Assembly: GCA_030538115.1 (NCBI GenBank)
Contig: JAUNUP010000016.1
Coordinates: forward strand, 15,643-79,642
From: Dermatophilus congolensis
GTDB taxonomy: Bacteria; Actinomycetota; Actinomycetes; Actinomycetales; Dermatophilaceae
Length of the DNA: 64,000 nt
Reading direction: 5' to 3'
Position numbers and translations under genes: made by a program. This document shows, one piece after another, positions 30,108-38,576 of the stretch. The notes under the pieces were generated by a model. That model had not been told where the DNA came from. It searched no databases and saw only the letters and a program-made list of their open reading frames with translations. Every line of letters begins with the position of its first letter. Positions within the stretch are counted from its first letter, which is position 1.

Positions 30108-31487
30108 CTATTCGAGTTCGAGTCCGAGAAGTGAATTCTCGAGAACTTCGCTCAATGCCGGGTGGATCCAGTATTGCCCGCTCGCTAGATCGTCCACGGG
30201 AATGTTCATCGCCATCGCCATGATTGCGGGCTGGATGAGTGTCGAGGCGTGCGGGCCCATGATGTGCATGCCCAGCAGCCGGTGTGAATGCGGGTCAGCA
30301 ATGGCCTTGGCGATACCGGTCGTATCCTCCAGCGCCCAGCCGTAGGCGGTGTCTCCGTAGGCCTGCACCTTGGTGACATAGGTCACACCCGCCTCCTTCG
30401 CCTGCTCTTCGGTGAGACCCACGGAGGCGATCTGCGGCTCCGTGAAGACGGCGGCCGGCACGGCGTCGTGAGGCAGGGGGCGCAGGTCGTCGGGATGCAC
30501 CAGATTGTGCGCGACGGCCCTGGCCTCGGCGTTGGCCACGTGCTTGAGCTGGTACGGCGAGCTGACGTCTCCGAGCGCCCAGACACCGGGCGCGCTGGTG
30601 CGGCCGAACTCGTCGACGGCGACCCGGCCGTCGGGCAGCAGGTCGACACCGCCCGCTGCAGCCCCGAGGTCCTCGGTGTTGGGGCGTCGCCCGGTAGCCA
30701 CGAGCAGCAGCTCCGCCTCCACGCTCGACGAGTCGTCGAGCGTGAGACGCACTCCCCCGTCACCGGCGAGCGACTCGGCCGCCGTGACAGTGCGTCCGGT
30801 GCGCACATCCCAGCGCTCGCGCGCGAGCGTCGTGAACGCCTCGCCGATCTCCTGGTCCCACGACCGCAGAAGCCGCGGCCCGCGGGCGATGATGCTCACC
30901 TTCACGCCGAGCCCCGCGAAGATGTGCGCGAATTCGCAGGCCACCACACCGGCGCCGAGTATCGCCATGCTGCGCGGCAGGCTGTCGAGTCGCATCACGT
31001 GGTCGGAAGTCACGTACGGCACACCCGACTCCTCGATCACCGGCGGTACAACGGCGTGCGCGCCCGCAGCGATAACCACCTGATCCGCCGTCACCTCGGC
31101 AGTGCCGCCGTCGTTGAGCTGTACCTCGAGACGCTTGTCGCCGACGAACCGGGCGTGCCCGAGAAAGGCCTGCGTGTTGGGACCGTCGATGCGGTACTGC
31201 CGTCCGCCCGCCTCGATGGGGTCGATACGCCCGAAGATGCGATCGCGAATGTCGGCCCAGCGCACTCCGTCGACGTGGGCGTCGACTCCGAAGCGGGCCG
31301 AATCACGGGCGCTTTCGGCCACCTCCGCCGCATGCACGAACATCTTCGTCGGGATGCAGCCGACGTTGAGGCACGTGCCCCCGAACAGGTTCCTCTCGAT
31401 CACCGCGACCTTCTTGTCGTCGAAATCAGGCGTGACGAGAGAGTTTCCGGAGCCGGTACCGATGATGGCGAGATCGACGTGCGTCAT
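30108..31487 (-). CDS. mtr: Mycothione reductase
   Basis: 459 residues starting M-T-H-V-D-L-A-I-I-G-T-G-S-G-N. It is a flavoprotein disulfide reductase: FAD-binding G-T-G-S-G-N, redox pair Cys39/Cys44 in G-G-T-C-L-N-V-G-C-I-P-T-K, NAD(P)H site G-A-G-V-V-A-C-E and C-terminal H-P-A-L-S-E (442-447) for the acid-base histidine. The G-T-G-S-G-N opening and the missing glutathione-site residues mark mycothione over glutathione reductase. It keeps mycothiol reduced in actinomycetes. Confidence 0.92.
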   Translation of the reverse strand: MTHVDLAIIGTGSGNSLVTPDFDDKKVAVIERNLFGGTCLNVGCIPTKMFVHAAEVAESARDSARFGVDAHVDGVRWADIRDRIFGRIDPIEAGGRQYRIDGPNTQAFLGHARFVGDKRLEVQLNDGGTAEVTADQVVIAAGAHAVVPPVIEESGVPYVTSDHVMRLDSLPRSMAILGAGVVACEFAHIFAGLGVKVSIIARGPRLLRSWDQEIGEAFTTLARERWDVRTGRTVTAAESLAGDGGVRLTLDDSSSVEAELLLVATGRRPNTEDLGAAAGGVDLLPDGRVAVDEFGRTSAPGVWALGDVSSPYQLKHVANAEARAVAHNLVHPDDLRPLPHDAVPAAVFTEPQIASVGLTEEQAKEAGVTYVTKVQAYGDTAYGWALEDTTGIAKAIADPHSHRLLGMHIMGPHASTLIQPAIMAMAMNIPVDDLASGQYWIHPALSEVLENSLLGLELE

Positions 31488-31561
31488 GGACCGACCGTAG
31501 CGGCCGCCACCGACAAGTACGACAGCGGGTCGAGGTCGCCCGATCGACGTGTCGGGGAGGG

Positions 31562-32746
31562 TCAGCGCTCGGTGAAGTCGCGCAGCGCCGCGATGTGGGC
31601 GGACACGGAAGGATCGATCCCCAGCCCAACGGCAAGGTAGGTGGCCGCGAAATCTGTCGTCGCCATCTGCCCGGCGAGCCTCGCGATGGGCGGCCCCGGT
31701 TCGGCGCTGACCTCGCTGACCACGACTCCCGCATCGCGCGCCGTTGCCACGATGCCGTCGACGAGCGCGAGCTTGTCGGCCTCCTCGGGCGTCGTCGGCG
31801 GTTCGGGAGCCTCGCGCAGCATGAGCAGACCGAGCCGTGGCACGGAAGGGCCGTCGAGGAAGGGGTCGGCGAAGATGTCGTGCTCCGGGCCCGAGACTCC
31901 CGCCGTGCCCTGCCCGCCGCCTGCCGTGAACGGGCCGTCGAAGGTCGCCACCACCTGCGAGGCCGCATCGGGCAGCTCACCGTAGGTCGCCGGAATCCGC
32001 GCCGTGCGGGCCAGCATCGAGGCGGCACGCCCCGCGGCCACGCCGTTGACGGGCGAATCACCGAGCACGGTCGGCACACACTCCGCCAGGCTCAGGGCCA
32101 GCCCCTTGGCGGGGTTGACGAACGATTCGGAGCTGGGCCTGCAGGCATCGGCCACGGAGTCGAGGCGTTCGATCGTCGCGTCGAGATCGGCATCGCTGAC
32201 GGAGGCGAGGCCGAGGATGTCGGCAGCCATGAGGATCGGGGTCAGCAGGGTCCACAGCGACGTGCGGGACGACACTCGACCGTGCCCGACGCCGACGTGC
32301 ACGCCGCGCGCCTGGCGGCACACCGCCTCCAGAGGCGAGTCGACTGCTCCCACTGTAAGCAGGGCGGCTCCGCGGCGCGCGGCCTCGGAGGCGAGCGCGA
32401 GAGGCCCCGGCGAACGCCCGGAGAGCGACACTGCGACGACGAGGTCGAGCGAGCCGACCCAGCCGGGCAGCGGCACGTTGCGGCGCACCGTCACGGGTAC
32501 GGGAGAGCCAGGCTCTGCCAGCATCTCGAGCACCGACGCCACGACCGAGGAGCCCCCGAGGGAGGCGACGAGCACCGACCGGGGCCGGTCGAGGGAACCG
32601 AGGCGCTCGATGCCCGCCTCGCGGGCCAACTGCCGCGATTCACGCACCTGGGCACCGGCGGTCGCGAGGGCACGCAGGCTACCGCGCCGATCACGATCGG
32701 CGATCCACTGGGCGTCGTCGAGCAGTCGTTCGTCGATGTGCGGCAT
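31562..32746 (-). CDS. SIS-domain protein, phosphoglucose/phosphomannose isomerase-like (Rv3256c family)
   Basis: 394 residues, RBS AGGAGGGG before ATG 32746. The N-terminal SIS fold (V-L-V-A-S-L-G-G-S-S-V-V-A) is followed by V-A-V-S-L-S-G-R-S-P-G near 110, a sugar-phosphate-binding loop. A C-terminal half of the PGI/PMI class follows. In M. tuberculosis the orthologous gene Rv3256c sits beside manB. A role in fructose-6-phosphate/mannose-6-phosphate interconversion is plausible but unproven, since the actinobacterial homologues are only annotated by fold. Confidence 0.8.
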   Translation of the reverse strand: MPHIDERLLDDAQWIADRDRRGSLRALATAGAQVRESRQLAREAGIERLGSLDRPRSVLVASLGGSSVVASVLEMLAEPGSPVPVTVRRNVPLPGWVGSLDLVVAVSLSGRSPGPLALASEAARRGAALLTVGAVDSPLEAVCRQARGVHVGVGHGRVSSRTSLWTLLTPILMAADILGLASVSDADLDATIERLDSVADACRPSSESFVNPAKGLALSLAECVPTVLGDSPVNGVAAGRAASMLARTARIPATYGELPDAASQVVATFDGPFTAGGGQGTAGVSGPEHDIFADPFLDGPSVPRLGLLMLREAPEPPTTPEEADKLALVDGIVATARDAGVVVSEVSAEPGPPIARLAGQMATTDFAATYLAVGLGIDPSVSAHIAALRDFTER

Positions 32747-32793
32747 CGTGCCCCTCCTGAATGCACCAGACCGGCAGGTGGCCGGCCGCGGGT

Positions 32794-33000
32794 TCAGCCC
32801 TCGAAGATTCTCGCCTCTTCGGGGATGAGTACGGGGATGCCGTTCTCGACCCGGTAGGCGCGGCGCTTGCCCTGGTCGTCGGCCTGCACCGTGTGCAGCT
32901 CGACCGCGCCGTCAGGGCCCTGCGCGTCGATGAGCTCGCTGTGTGTGACCGGGCAGCGCAAGATCTCGCGCAGCCAGGGGTCGATACCGGTGTTGGTCAT
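32794..33000 (-). CDS. Trm112-family small protein
   Basis: 68 residues, GTGAGGAG before ATG 33000. The fold signature L-R-E-I-L-R-C-P-V-T-H-S-E-L and Y-R-V-E-N-G-I-P-V-L-I-P-E-E-A-R matches bacterial Trm112/YcaR proteins. Only one cysteine (Cys16) remains, so zinc binding is doubtful. Such proteins are partners for SAM methyltransferases or sugar-nucleotide enzymes; here it lies between manB and the SIS gene in one likely operon. Confidence 0.85.
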   Translation of the reverse strand: MTNTGIDPWLREILRCPVTHSELIDAQGPDGAVELHTVQADDQGKRRAYRVENGIPVLIPEEARIFEG

Positions 33001-33069
33001 CGTGAACTCCTCACAGAGTGTTTGTCGTGGACGCGCCCGGGGGCGCTGAAGATCGTGGGGTCGGCGGCC

Positions 33070-34485
33070 TCAGGCCCGCACGACCGCGAGCACCTCGTCG
33101 CGCACCGAGGCCATCGTCGCGTCGTCGGCGGCCTCGACGTTGAGGCGCAGGAGCGGTTCGGTGTTGCTGGGGCGCAGGTTGAACCACCATTTCGGCGCCC
33201 GCTGGTCGAGGCTCGTGACGGTGATGCCGTCGAGTGTGTCGACGTCGACGTTCTTGGCGGCCGCCCAGTCGAGCACGCGCTGGGTCGCGTCGGCCACCGA
33301 GGAGACGGTCGAGTTGATCTCGCCGGAGGCACGGTAGCGGTCGTACTCCGCGACGAGCTGCGACAGCGTCGAGTCCTGCTCACCGAGGGCTGCTAGTACG
33401 TGCAGCGCCGAGAGCATGCCCGTGTCGGCGAACCAGAAGTCGCGGTAGTAGTAGTGCGCCGAGTGTTCGCCGCCGAATACCGCGTCGTGCGCGGCCATCT
33501 CGGCCTTGATGAACGAGTGCCCCACGCGCGTGCGCAGACCCTTGGCGCCGAGTTCGGCGACGACCTCGCGCACGACGTGGCTGGAGATGACGTTGTAGAC
33601 GATCGTCACGTCCTCGGCCTTGGCGCCGCCGGCCACCGCGCGGGCGACCTCGCGGGTCGCGACCAGCGCCGTGATCACCGATGGCGAGACCGGTTCGCCG
33701 CGCTCGTCGACGACGAAGCAGCGGTCGGCGTCGCCGTCGAACGCCAGGCCCAGGTCGGCCTGGTGCTCGACCACGGCCTTCTGCAGGTCGACGAGGTTGG
33801 CCGGGTCGAGGGGGTTGGCCTCGTGGTTCGGAAAGGTGCCGTCGAGTTCGAAGTACAGCGGCACGACGTCGAGCGGGAGGCCGTCGAGCACTGCGGGCAC
33901 AGTGAAGCCGCCCATGCCGTTGCCTGCGTCGACGACCACCTTGAGAGGCCGGATGGCGGTGAGGTCGACCAGCCCGCGCAAGAAGGCGGCGTAGTCGTCG
34001 ACCGTGTCCTTCTCACCGATCGCTCCAGCCGCGACGCCTTCGGGAACGACCGGGCGCTCACCGTCGACGATGCTCTGCGCGATCTCGCAGATGCGAGCGA
34101 GTCCCGAGTCCTGCCCCACGGGGCGGGCGCCGGCGCGGCACAGCTTGATGCCGTTGTAGGCGGCCGGGTTGTGGCTGGCCGTGAACATCGCACCAGGCAG
34201 ATCCATGGCCCCACTGGCGTAGTAGAGCCCGTCGGTCGAACACAGCCCGATGATCACCACGTCGAGCCCGTGCCCGGCGACTCCCTCGGCGAACGCGCGG
34301 CTCAACTCCGGAGAGGAGGGGCGCATGTCGTACCCGACGACCACGGAGGAGGCTCCCTCGGGCAGCGCGACGACCTCGGCGAACGCCGAACCGATGGCCT
34401 TTGCCACCTCCGCGTCGAGTTGCTCTGGAACCAGGCCGCGGACGTCGTAGGCCTTGATGAAATCGGACAGCGTGCGTGAACTCAC
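33070..34485 (-). CDS. manB: Phosphomannomutase/phosphoglucomutase
   Basis: 471 residues from GTG 34485 (V/M-S-S-R-T-L-S-D-F-I-K-A-Y-D-V-R-G), with GGTGGAGGG upstream; the larger open frame to 35295 crosses the DUF3499 gene and is wrong. The phospho-serine loop T-A-S-H-N-P (Ser104), the metal loop D-G-D-A-D-R-C and the C-terminal phosphate loop R-P-S-N-T-E-P are all present. It converts mannose-6-phosphate to mannose-1-phosphate for GDP-mannose and cell-wall mannosylation. The block SIS-Trm112-manB-DUF3499 matches Rv3255-Rv3258. Confidence 0.95.
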   Translation of the reverse strand: MSSRTLSDFIKAYDVRGLVPEQLDAEVAKAIGSAFAEVVALPEGASSVVVGYDMRPSSPELSRAFAEGVAGHGLDVVIIGLCSTDGLYYASGAMDLPGAMFTASHNPAAYNGIKLCRAGARPVGQDSGLARICEIAQSIVDGERPVVPEGVAAGAIGEKDTVDDYAAFLRGLVDLTAIRPLKVVVDAGNGMGGFTVPAVLDGLPLDVVPLYFELDGTFPNHEANPLDPANLVDLQKAVVEHQADLGLAFDGDADRCFVVDERGEPVSPSVITALVATREVARAVAGGAKAEDVTIVYNVISSHVVREVVAELGAKGLRTRVGHSFIKAEMAAHDAVFGGEHSAHYYYRDFWFADTGMLSALHVLAALGEQDSTLSQLVAEYDRYRASGEINSTVSSVADATQRVLDWAAAKNVDVDTLDGITVTSLDQRAPKWWFNLRPSNTEPLLRLNVEAADDATMASVRDEVLAVVRA

Positions 34486-34495
34486 GCCCTCCACC

Positions 34496-34891
34496 CTAGC
34501 GGTCTTGAACTCGCGGCTCGTCGTCACGCAGAACGCGCAGGCGGCCCACGCGTCCGCCACCCACGGCGACGTCGGAGGAGTGCTCGCGCGACCCGCCCGG
34601 CTCCTGCCCCGCAGCGCGGGAATCGGATCGGGGAGCCTGGGTGCGCACGGCGTCGGCGACGGCGGTGAGGTCGTCCGTCGGGTCGGGCAGGCTCGAGAAG
34701 TCGGAGACGAGCCGTACGACCTCCCAGCCACGCGGCGCAGTGGTGCGGCTCGCGTGGTCGGCGCAGAGGTCGTACGTGTGAGGCTCGGCGAAGGTCGCGA
34801 GAGGGCCCAGCACGGCCGTCGAGTCCGCGTACACGTACGTGAGCGTCGCAACGGCGCGCTGCCCGCACGCGGTCCGGGAACAACGTCGCAT
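34496..34891 (-). CDS. DUF3499-family protein
   Basis: About 131 residues. I start at the ATG 34891 (M-R-R-C-S-R-T-A-C-G), following Rv3258c; GTG 34900 and an ATG at 34921 are alternatives. The conserved core is R-R-C-S-R-T-A-C, T-L-T-Y-V-Y-A-D-S-T-A-V-L-G-P-L and H-T-Y-D-L-C-A-D-H with A-P-R-G-W-E-V-V-R-L. The C/C/C-D-H residues could bind zinc. Function is unknown. The gene lies 10 bases upstream of manB on the same strand. Confidence 0.88.
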   Translation of the reverse strand: MRRCSRTACGQRAVATLTYVYADSTAVLGPLATFAEPHTYDLCADHASRTTAPRGWEVVRLVSDFSSLPDPTDDLTAVADAVRTQAPRSDSRAAGQEPGGSREHSSDVAVGGGRVGRLRVLRDDEPRVQDR

Positions 34892-34963
34892 CTTCTGCAC
34901 GACCCCGACTGTAAACCCCAACGAGGGCTGAACCGCTGCTCACCACGCCGTATCGTCGGCATC

Positions 34964-35440
34964 ATGAACGCATCGGCCGACCGACCCGGCGTCAGGACAG
35001 TGGGCGCGACGGGGGCCTCACCTGCGAACGGAGTCCGCCGCCGCGACCGCCGCGGGCGTGGCGCGCGCGGGCCTCTGGCGTGGCCCGCGGTGCCGGCGAT
35101 GCGCACCCGCTCCGACAGGTTCGACGACGCCGTGCTCGACGCGATGGAGCGCATCGAGCGTCGACTCGGCACACAGTTGGAGAACATCGAGATCGCGGTC
35201 GAGCTCGTGCCGCCGTCCGACCCGAATCCGTGGGAGGACCAGCGGGTTCCTCTCACCCGCTTCTTCGAGCCGGAGCCTCGACTGCCTGGGCGCATCGTGC
35301 TCTACCGCCGGCCTATCGAGACCCAGATCGACGACCCGCGCGATCTGCCGGTGATCGTCAACGACATCGTCGTCGAACAGGTCGCGATCGCCCTCGGCGT
35401 GTCGCCGACGACCCTCGATCCCGGCTACCCCGACGACTGA
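34964..35440 (+). CDS. Rv3259-like metallopeptidase-fold protein without the HExxH histidines
   Basis: 158 residues from ATG 34964 (M-N-A-S-A-D-R-P-G). After an Arg-rich leader, the domain R-S-D-R-F-D-D-A-V-L-D-A-M-E-R-I matches the DUF1025/metallopeptidase family. The zincin helix that should read HExxH is V-E-Q-V-A here (around residues 140-144): only the glutamate remains. Enzymatic activity is therefore unlikely. Position beside whiB2 and DUF3499 matches M. tuberculosis Rv3259. Confidence 0.85.
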   Translation: MNASADRPGVRTVGATGASPANGVRRRDRRGRGARGPLAWPAVPAMRTRSDRFDDAVLDAMERIERRLGTQLENIEIAVELVPPSDPNPWEDQRVPLTRFFEPEPRLPGRIVLYRRPIETQIDDPRDLPVIVNDIVVEQVAIALGVSPTTLDPGYPDD

Positions 35441-35446
35441 ACGCAC

Positions 35447-35491
35447 GAACGGCGGGGTCCCACAGAAAACCTCTGTGGGACCCCGCCGTTC
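35447..35491. terminator. Strong bidirectional terminator
   Basis: Perfect 20-bp arms, GAACGGCGGGGTCCCACAGA at 35447-35466 and its complement at 35472-35491, with a five-base loop and a following TTGT. It lies between the convergent Rv3259-like gene and whiB2. Confidence 0.93.
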
Positions 35492-35583
35492 TTGTCTGTC
35501 GACACTCGTTCGTCTACGAGTTGCTCCGACGCCCCTCCCCCGAACATCGGAATCCGCGGCGAGCCGAGCCGCGAGAAGTCGTC

Positions 35584-35850
35584 TCAGACGGCGCGCTTAC
35601 GAAGCTTGCGGCGCTCCCGCTCGGAGAGGCCGCCCCAGATGCCGAAGCGCTCGTCGTTCTCCAACGCGTATTCCAGGCACTCCGAACGCACGTCGCAACC
35701 GACACAGACCCGCTTCGCCTCGCGTGTCGATCCACCCTTCTCCGGGAAAAATGCCTCAGGATCGGTCTGTGCGCACAATGCGCGGTCCTGCCAGGAGAGT
35801 TCGGTCTCCTCGACCGCTGTCTGGCTGAAGACCAACTGCAGCTCGTTCAT
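35584..35850 (-). CDS. whiB2: WhiB2/WhmD iron-sulfur regulator
   Basis: 88 residues from ATG 35850 (M-N-E-L-Q-L-V-F), with GAGGAGG eight bases upstream; a TTG two codons earlier is also in frame. Cluster cysteines are at 26, 49, 52 and 58 (C-X2-C-X5-C); G-I-W-G-G is at 70-74, followed by R-E-R-R-K-L-R-K-R. Sequence and location beside fbiA match WhiB2, which with WhiA controls septation. Confidence 0.93.
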   Translation of the reverse strand: MNELQLVFSQTAVEETELSWQDRALCAQTDPEAFFPEKGGSTREAKRVCVGCDVRSECLEYALENDERFGIWGGLSERERRKLRKRAV

Positions 35851-36269
35851 GTACAACGCCTCCTCGCCCCGGGGGCAATTACGGGCTCACGCGCTTGTGG
35901 CATGCCGTCAACGCCCGACCCTCAGGCCGGTCGATTCAGGCGAATCGGCGTTCGCATCGGCGGATCCGGTGTGCGATACCGGATCTGTCGATGCGGAGCC
36001 GACCCCACTGGGGAGGGCGCCGCGCGGAGCGACAACACCGAAATTACACGCGTGTCGTACTCCGGAGTCAAGCGGTGATCTGCTAGGGGAGACGGACCCT
36101 CGTCCAGGACATTTGACCTGGTCAACCGCCCAGTCGGCGGTTTTCGCGGCCCGCACGCGAGACAGGCACAGCCCCGCGGATAGTGCAAGTCGAGACCACG
36201 GAACGACGTGACCTGCACCGACGGCGACCGATCGGTAACCGGCAGCGAGAGTGCTGTCACACTTGGGCC
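35851..36269. other. 419-bp divergent regulatory region, whiB2/fbiA
   Basis: No gene is supported. A palindrome ACACGCGTGT lies at 36046-36055 and could be a regulator site upstream of whiB2. The fbiA side shows CACACT (36258-36263) six bases before ATG 36270 and no ribosome binding site, which would fit a leaderless fbiA transcript. Both sites are pattern observations only. Confidence 0.4.
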
Positions 36270-37382
36270 ATGAAGATCGTCGCGGTAGCCGGAGGCGTCG
36301 GTGGTGCCCGCTTTGTTCGCGGCTTACGAAGATTTTGCGATTCGTTGACTGCTTCACGCTCGGATCCGCAAGAGCCACACCACATCACCGTCATCGGCAA
36401 TACCGGAGACGACATCACGCTGTTCGGTCTTCGGGTCTGTCCGGATCTCGACACGCTCGCGTACACGCTCGGCGGCGGCATCGACGAGAGCCAGGGTTGG
36501 GGGCGCGTCGGCGACTCCCGTGTCGTGCAGGGTGAACTGGCGGCCTACGGCGCGGAGCCGCAGTGGTTCGGGCTCGGCGACCTCGACATGGCCACGCACA
36601 TCGCACGCAGCCAGTGGCTCGGCCAGGGACTGACGTTGTCGCAGGTCACCGCACGGATCGCCGAGCGGTGGGGCCTGCCCGCGGCGGACATCACGCTGCT
36701 GCCGATGAGCGACGAGCCCGTCGAGACCCATGTGGTCATCGACGTCGAAGAGTCCCAGGGGGCTCAGCAGGCGGGGCAGACGGCGCACGCACCCCTCGGC
36801 GCGAACGATCGGCCTGCCGACGGAGACGACGCGCCCGAGCAGATGGCCGTTCACTTCCAGCAGTGGTGGGTCGGCATGGGCGCTCGCCCCCAGGCTCACC
36901 GATTTACGGCGGTGGGTCTCGACCGTGCGAGGCCCGCTCCGGGGGTGCTCGAGGCGATTCGTGAAGCCGATGTCGTACTGCTGCCTCCGTCGAACCCGGT
37001 CGTCTCGATCGGCATCGTGCTCGGGGTCCCTGGCGTGCGGGCGGCGTTACGCGACACCGTCGCTCCCGTCGTCGGGGTGTCCCCCATCGTGGGCGGAGCA
37101 CCTGTGCGCGGCCACGCCGACGCCTGCCTGGCCGCGCTGGGTCTGCCGTGCACACCCGAGGCCGTGGCCGGCCTGTACCGCGACTTCCTCGACGGCTGGC
37201 TCGTACACGACGGCGACGCAGGCGCTCTCGACGACACCACAGGCACAGCAGCGGAGGAGTTGCAGGGCATCGAGGTCCGCGCCGCACCACTGCTGATGCG
37301 AGACGCCGAATCGGCTGCGGCTCTCGCGGGAGCCGCGTTGACCTTCGCGACGGACCTGCGAGGCCAGCGAGGCCGGCTATGA
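36270..37382 (+). CDS. fbiA: FbiA (CofD): 2-phospho-L-lactate/PEP transferase of F420 synthesis
   Basis: 370 residues from ATG 36270 (M-K-I-V-A-V-A-G-G-V-G-G-A-R). The N-terminal G-G-V-G-G-A-R nucleotide-binding loop and central D-I-T-L-F-G-L-R-V-C-P-D, S-P-I-V-G-G-A-P-V segments are diagnostic. FbiA joins the activated phosphoenolpyruvate or phospholactate guanylyl donor to Fo, giving dehydro-F420-0. An acidic Gln/Ala-rich insert around residues 165-190 makes the protein longer than M. tuberculosis FbiA (about 331). The stop overlaps fbiB by four bases (ATGA). Confidence 0.92.
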   Translation: MKIVAVAGGVGGARFVRGLRRFCDSLTASRSDPQEPHHITVIGNTGDDITLFGLRVCPDLDTLAYTLGGGIDESQGWGRVGDSRVVQGELAAYGAEPQWFGLGDLDMATHIARSQWLGQGLTLSQVTARIAERWGLPAADITLLPMSDEPVETHVVIDVEESQGAQQAGQTAHAPLGANDRPADGDDAPEQMAVHFQQWWVGMGARPQAHRFTAVGLDRARPAPGVLEAIREADVVLLPPSNPVVSIGIVLGVPGVRAALRDTVAPVVGVSPIVGGAPVRGHADACLAALGLPCTPEAVAGLYRDFLDGWLVHDGDAGALDDTTGTAAEELQGIEVRAAPLLMRDAESAAALAGAALTFATDLRGQRGRL

Positions 37383-38563
37383 CCTCCGGTGGCGTCGCGA
37401 TGAGCCTCGTCGCCCTCGACGGCGTACCAGAGGTGCACAAGGGCGACGATGTGGCCGCACTGCTTGCCTCCGCGATGGAGCGGGTCGGCGTGGCTCTCGA
37501 AGACGGCGACGTGCTCGTCGTGTCCAGCAAGGTCGTGAGCAAGGCCCGCGGTCTGCGTGCCCCTGCCGATCAGCGCGCGGAACTGGTGATGCAGGAATCG
37601 GATCGTGTCGTCGCCGAGCGCGCGACCGCGAACGGGGTCACGCGCATCGTGCGGGCGCTGGCGGGCCCGACGCTGGCCGGTGCGGGGATCGACGCCTCCA
37701 ACGTCGGCCCGGAGGCGGAGACCGTGTTGCTCCTCCCCCGCGATCCCGACCACGAGGCCCGCGTTCTGCGCGACGGCCTGATCGCCCTCACCGGCCGGGA
37801 AGGGTTCGGTGTGATCCTCTCCGACACCAGCGGGCGCCCCTGGCGGGCAGGACAGGTCGACTACGCCCTCGGCGCAGCGGGAGTGCCGGTGCTCGACGAC
37901 CTGCGCGAGAGCACTGACGCCGACGGACGCCGTCTGACGATCACGCAACGGGCCGTCGCCGACGAGCTGGCCTCGGCCGCCGACCTCGTCAAGGGCAAGG
38001 CATCGGGTATCGCCGCCGTCCTCGTGCGCGGCGCGGCACTGCCGGCTGAGACCGAAGACGGCACCAGCGCCGAGGCGGAGGGAGCGGCCCGGCTGTGCCG
38101 TGCCCGCGCCGACGACTGGTTCGCTCTCGGCAGCCGAGAGGCGGTGTTGTCTGCTCTCGGTATTCCACCGGCATCAACAGCCGCGGAGGACGTCGGGTTG
38201 CCGATGGTGGGTGCTTACCGAGACGACGCAGGTGGCGCCACGGACATCGAAGAAAGGATCGAGCGCGCGTGCCGTGCGGCGACTCACCCGGCCGCGTTCG
38301 CGCCGCTTCCCTCGTACCACCCGCGCGCCGCCGCGCAACGCCCGGAACCGCTCATCGGGGTACGCACGACCGTCGTGCAGACCGGCGTGCGCATCGACGC
38401 CCCCGACGAGTTCACGCTCGGCCTGGTCGCTGCCCGACTCGTCGCCGTGCTCGCGGCTGAGGGTGTCGCGGCAACCCTCGCGCGGGACGGTCACGGGGCG
38501 CCCCCCCGGATACTCGGCCTCCCCGCTCCGGCCGGAGCTGTGGGCACGGTGCTGTTCGTCTGA
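37379..38563 (+). CDS. fbiB: FbiB-like F420-0:L-glutamate ligase with reduced C-terminal domain
   Basis: 394 residues from ATG 37379. The CofE ligase half is intact: V-S-S-K-V-V-S-K near 48, N-V-G-P near 108, S-D-T-S-G-R-P-W-R at 148-156 and V-K-G-K-A-S-G at 204-210. It adds the glutamate tail to F420-0. M. tuberculosis FbiB (448 residues) has a C-terminal nitroreductase-fold domain that reduces dehydro-F420-0. Here only about 120 residues follow the linker, without the flavin-binding R-R-S-V-R-R-F segment, so the reductase is likely lost or is supplied elsewhere. Confidence 0.88.
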   Translation: MTSGGVAMSLVALDGVPEVHKGDDVAALLASAMERVGVALEDGDVLVVSSKVVSKARGLRAPADQRAELVMQESDRVVAERATANGVTRIVRALAGPTLAGAGIDASNVGPEAETVLLLPRDPDHEARVLRDGLIALTGREGFGVILSDTSGRPWRAGQVDYALGAAGVPVLDDLRESTDADGRRLTITQRAVADELASAADLVKGKASGIAAVLVRGAALPAETEDGTSAEAEGAARLCRARADDWFALGSREAVLSALGIPPASTAAEDVGLPMVGAYRDDAGGATDIEERIERACRAATHPAAFAPLPSYHPRAAAQRPEPLIGVRTTVVQTGVRIDAPDEFTLGLVAARLVAVLAAEGVAATLARDGHGAPPRILGLPAPAGAVGTVLFV

Positions 38564-38576
38564 GTACGGTGGGCGG

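Noticed and set aside
33070..35295. 741-codon reading of manB
   Set aside because: It would run through DUF3499 and the Rv3259-like gene; manB starts at GTG 34485 with a good ribosome binding site and family start.
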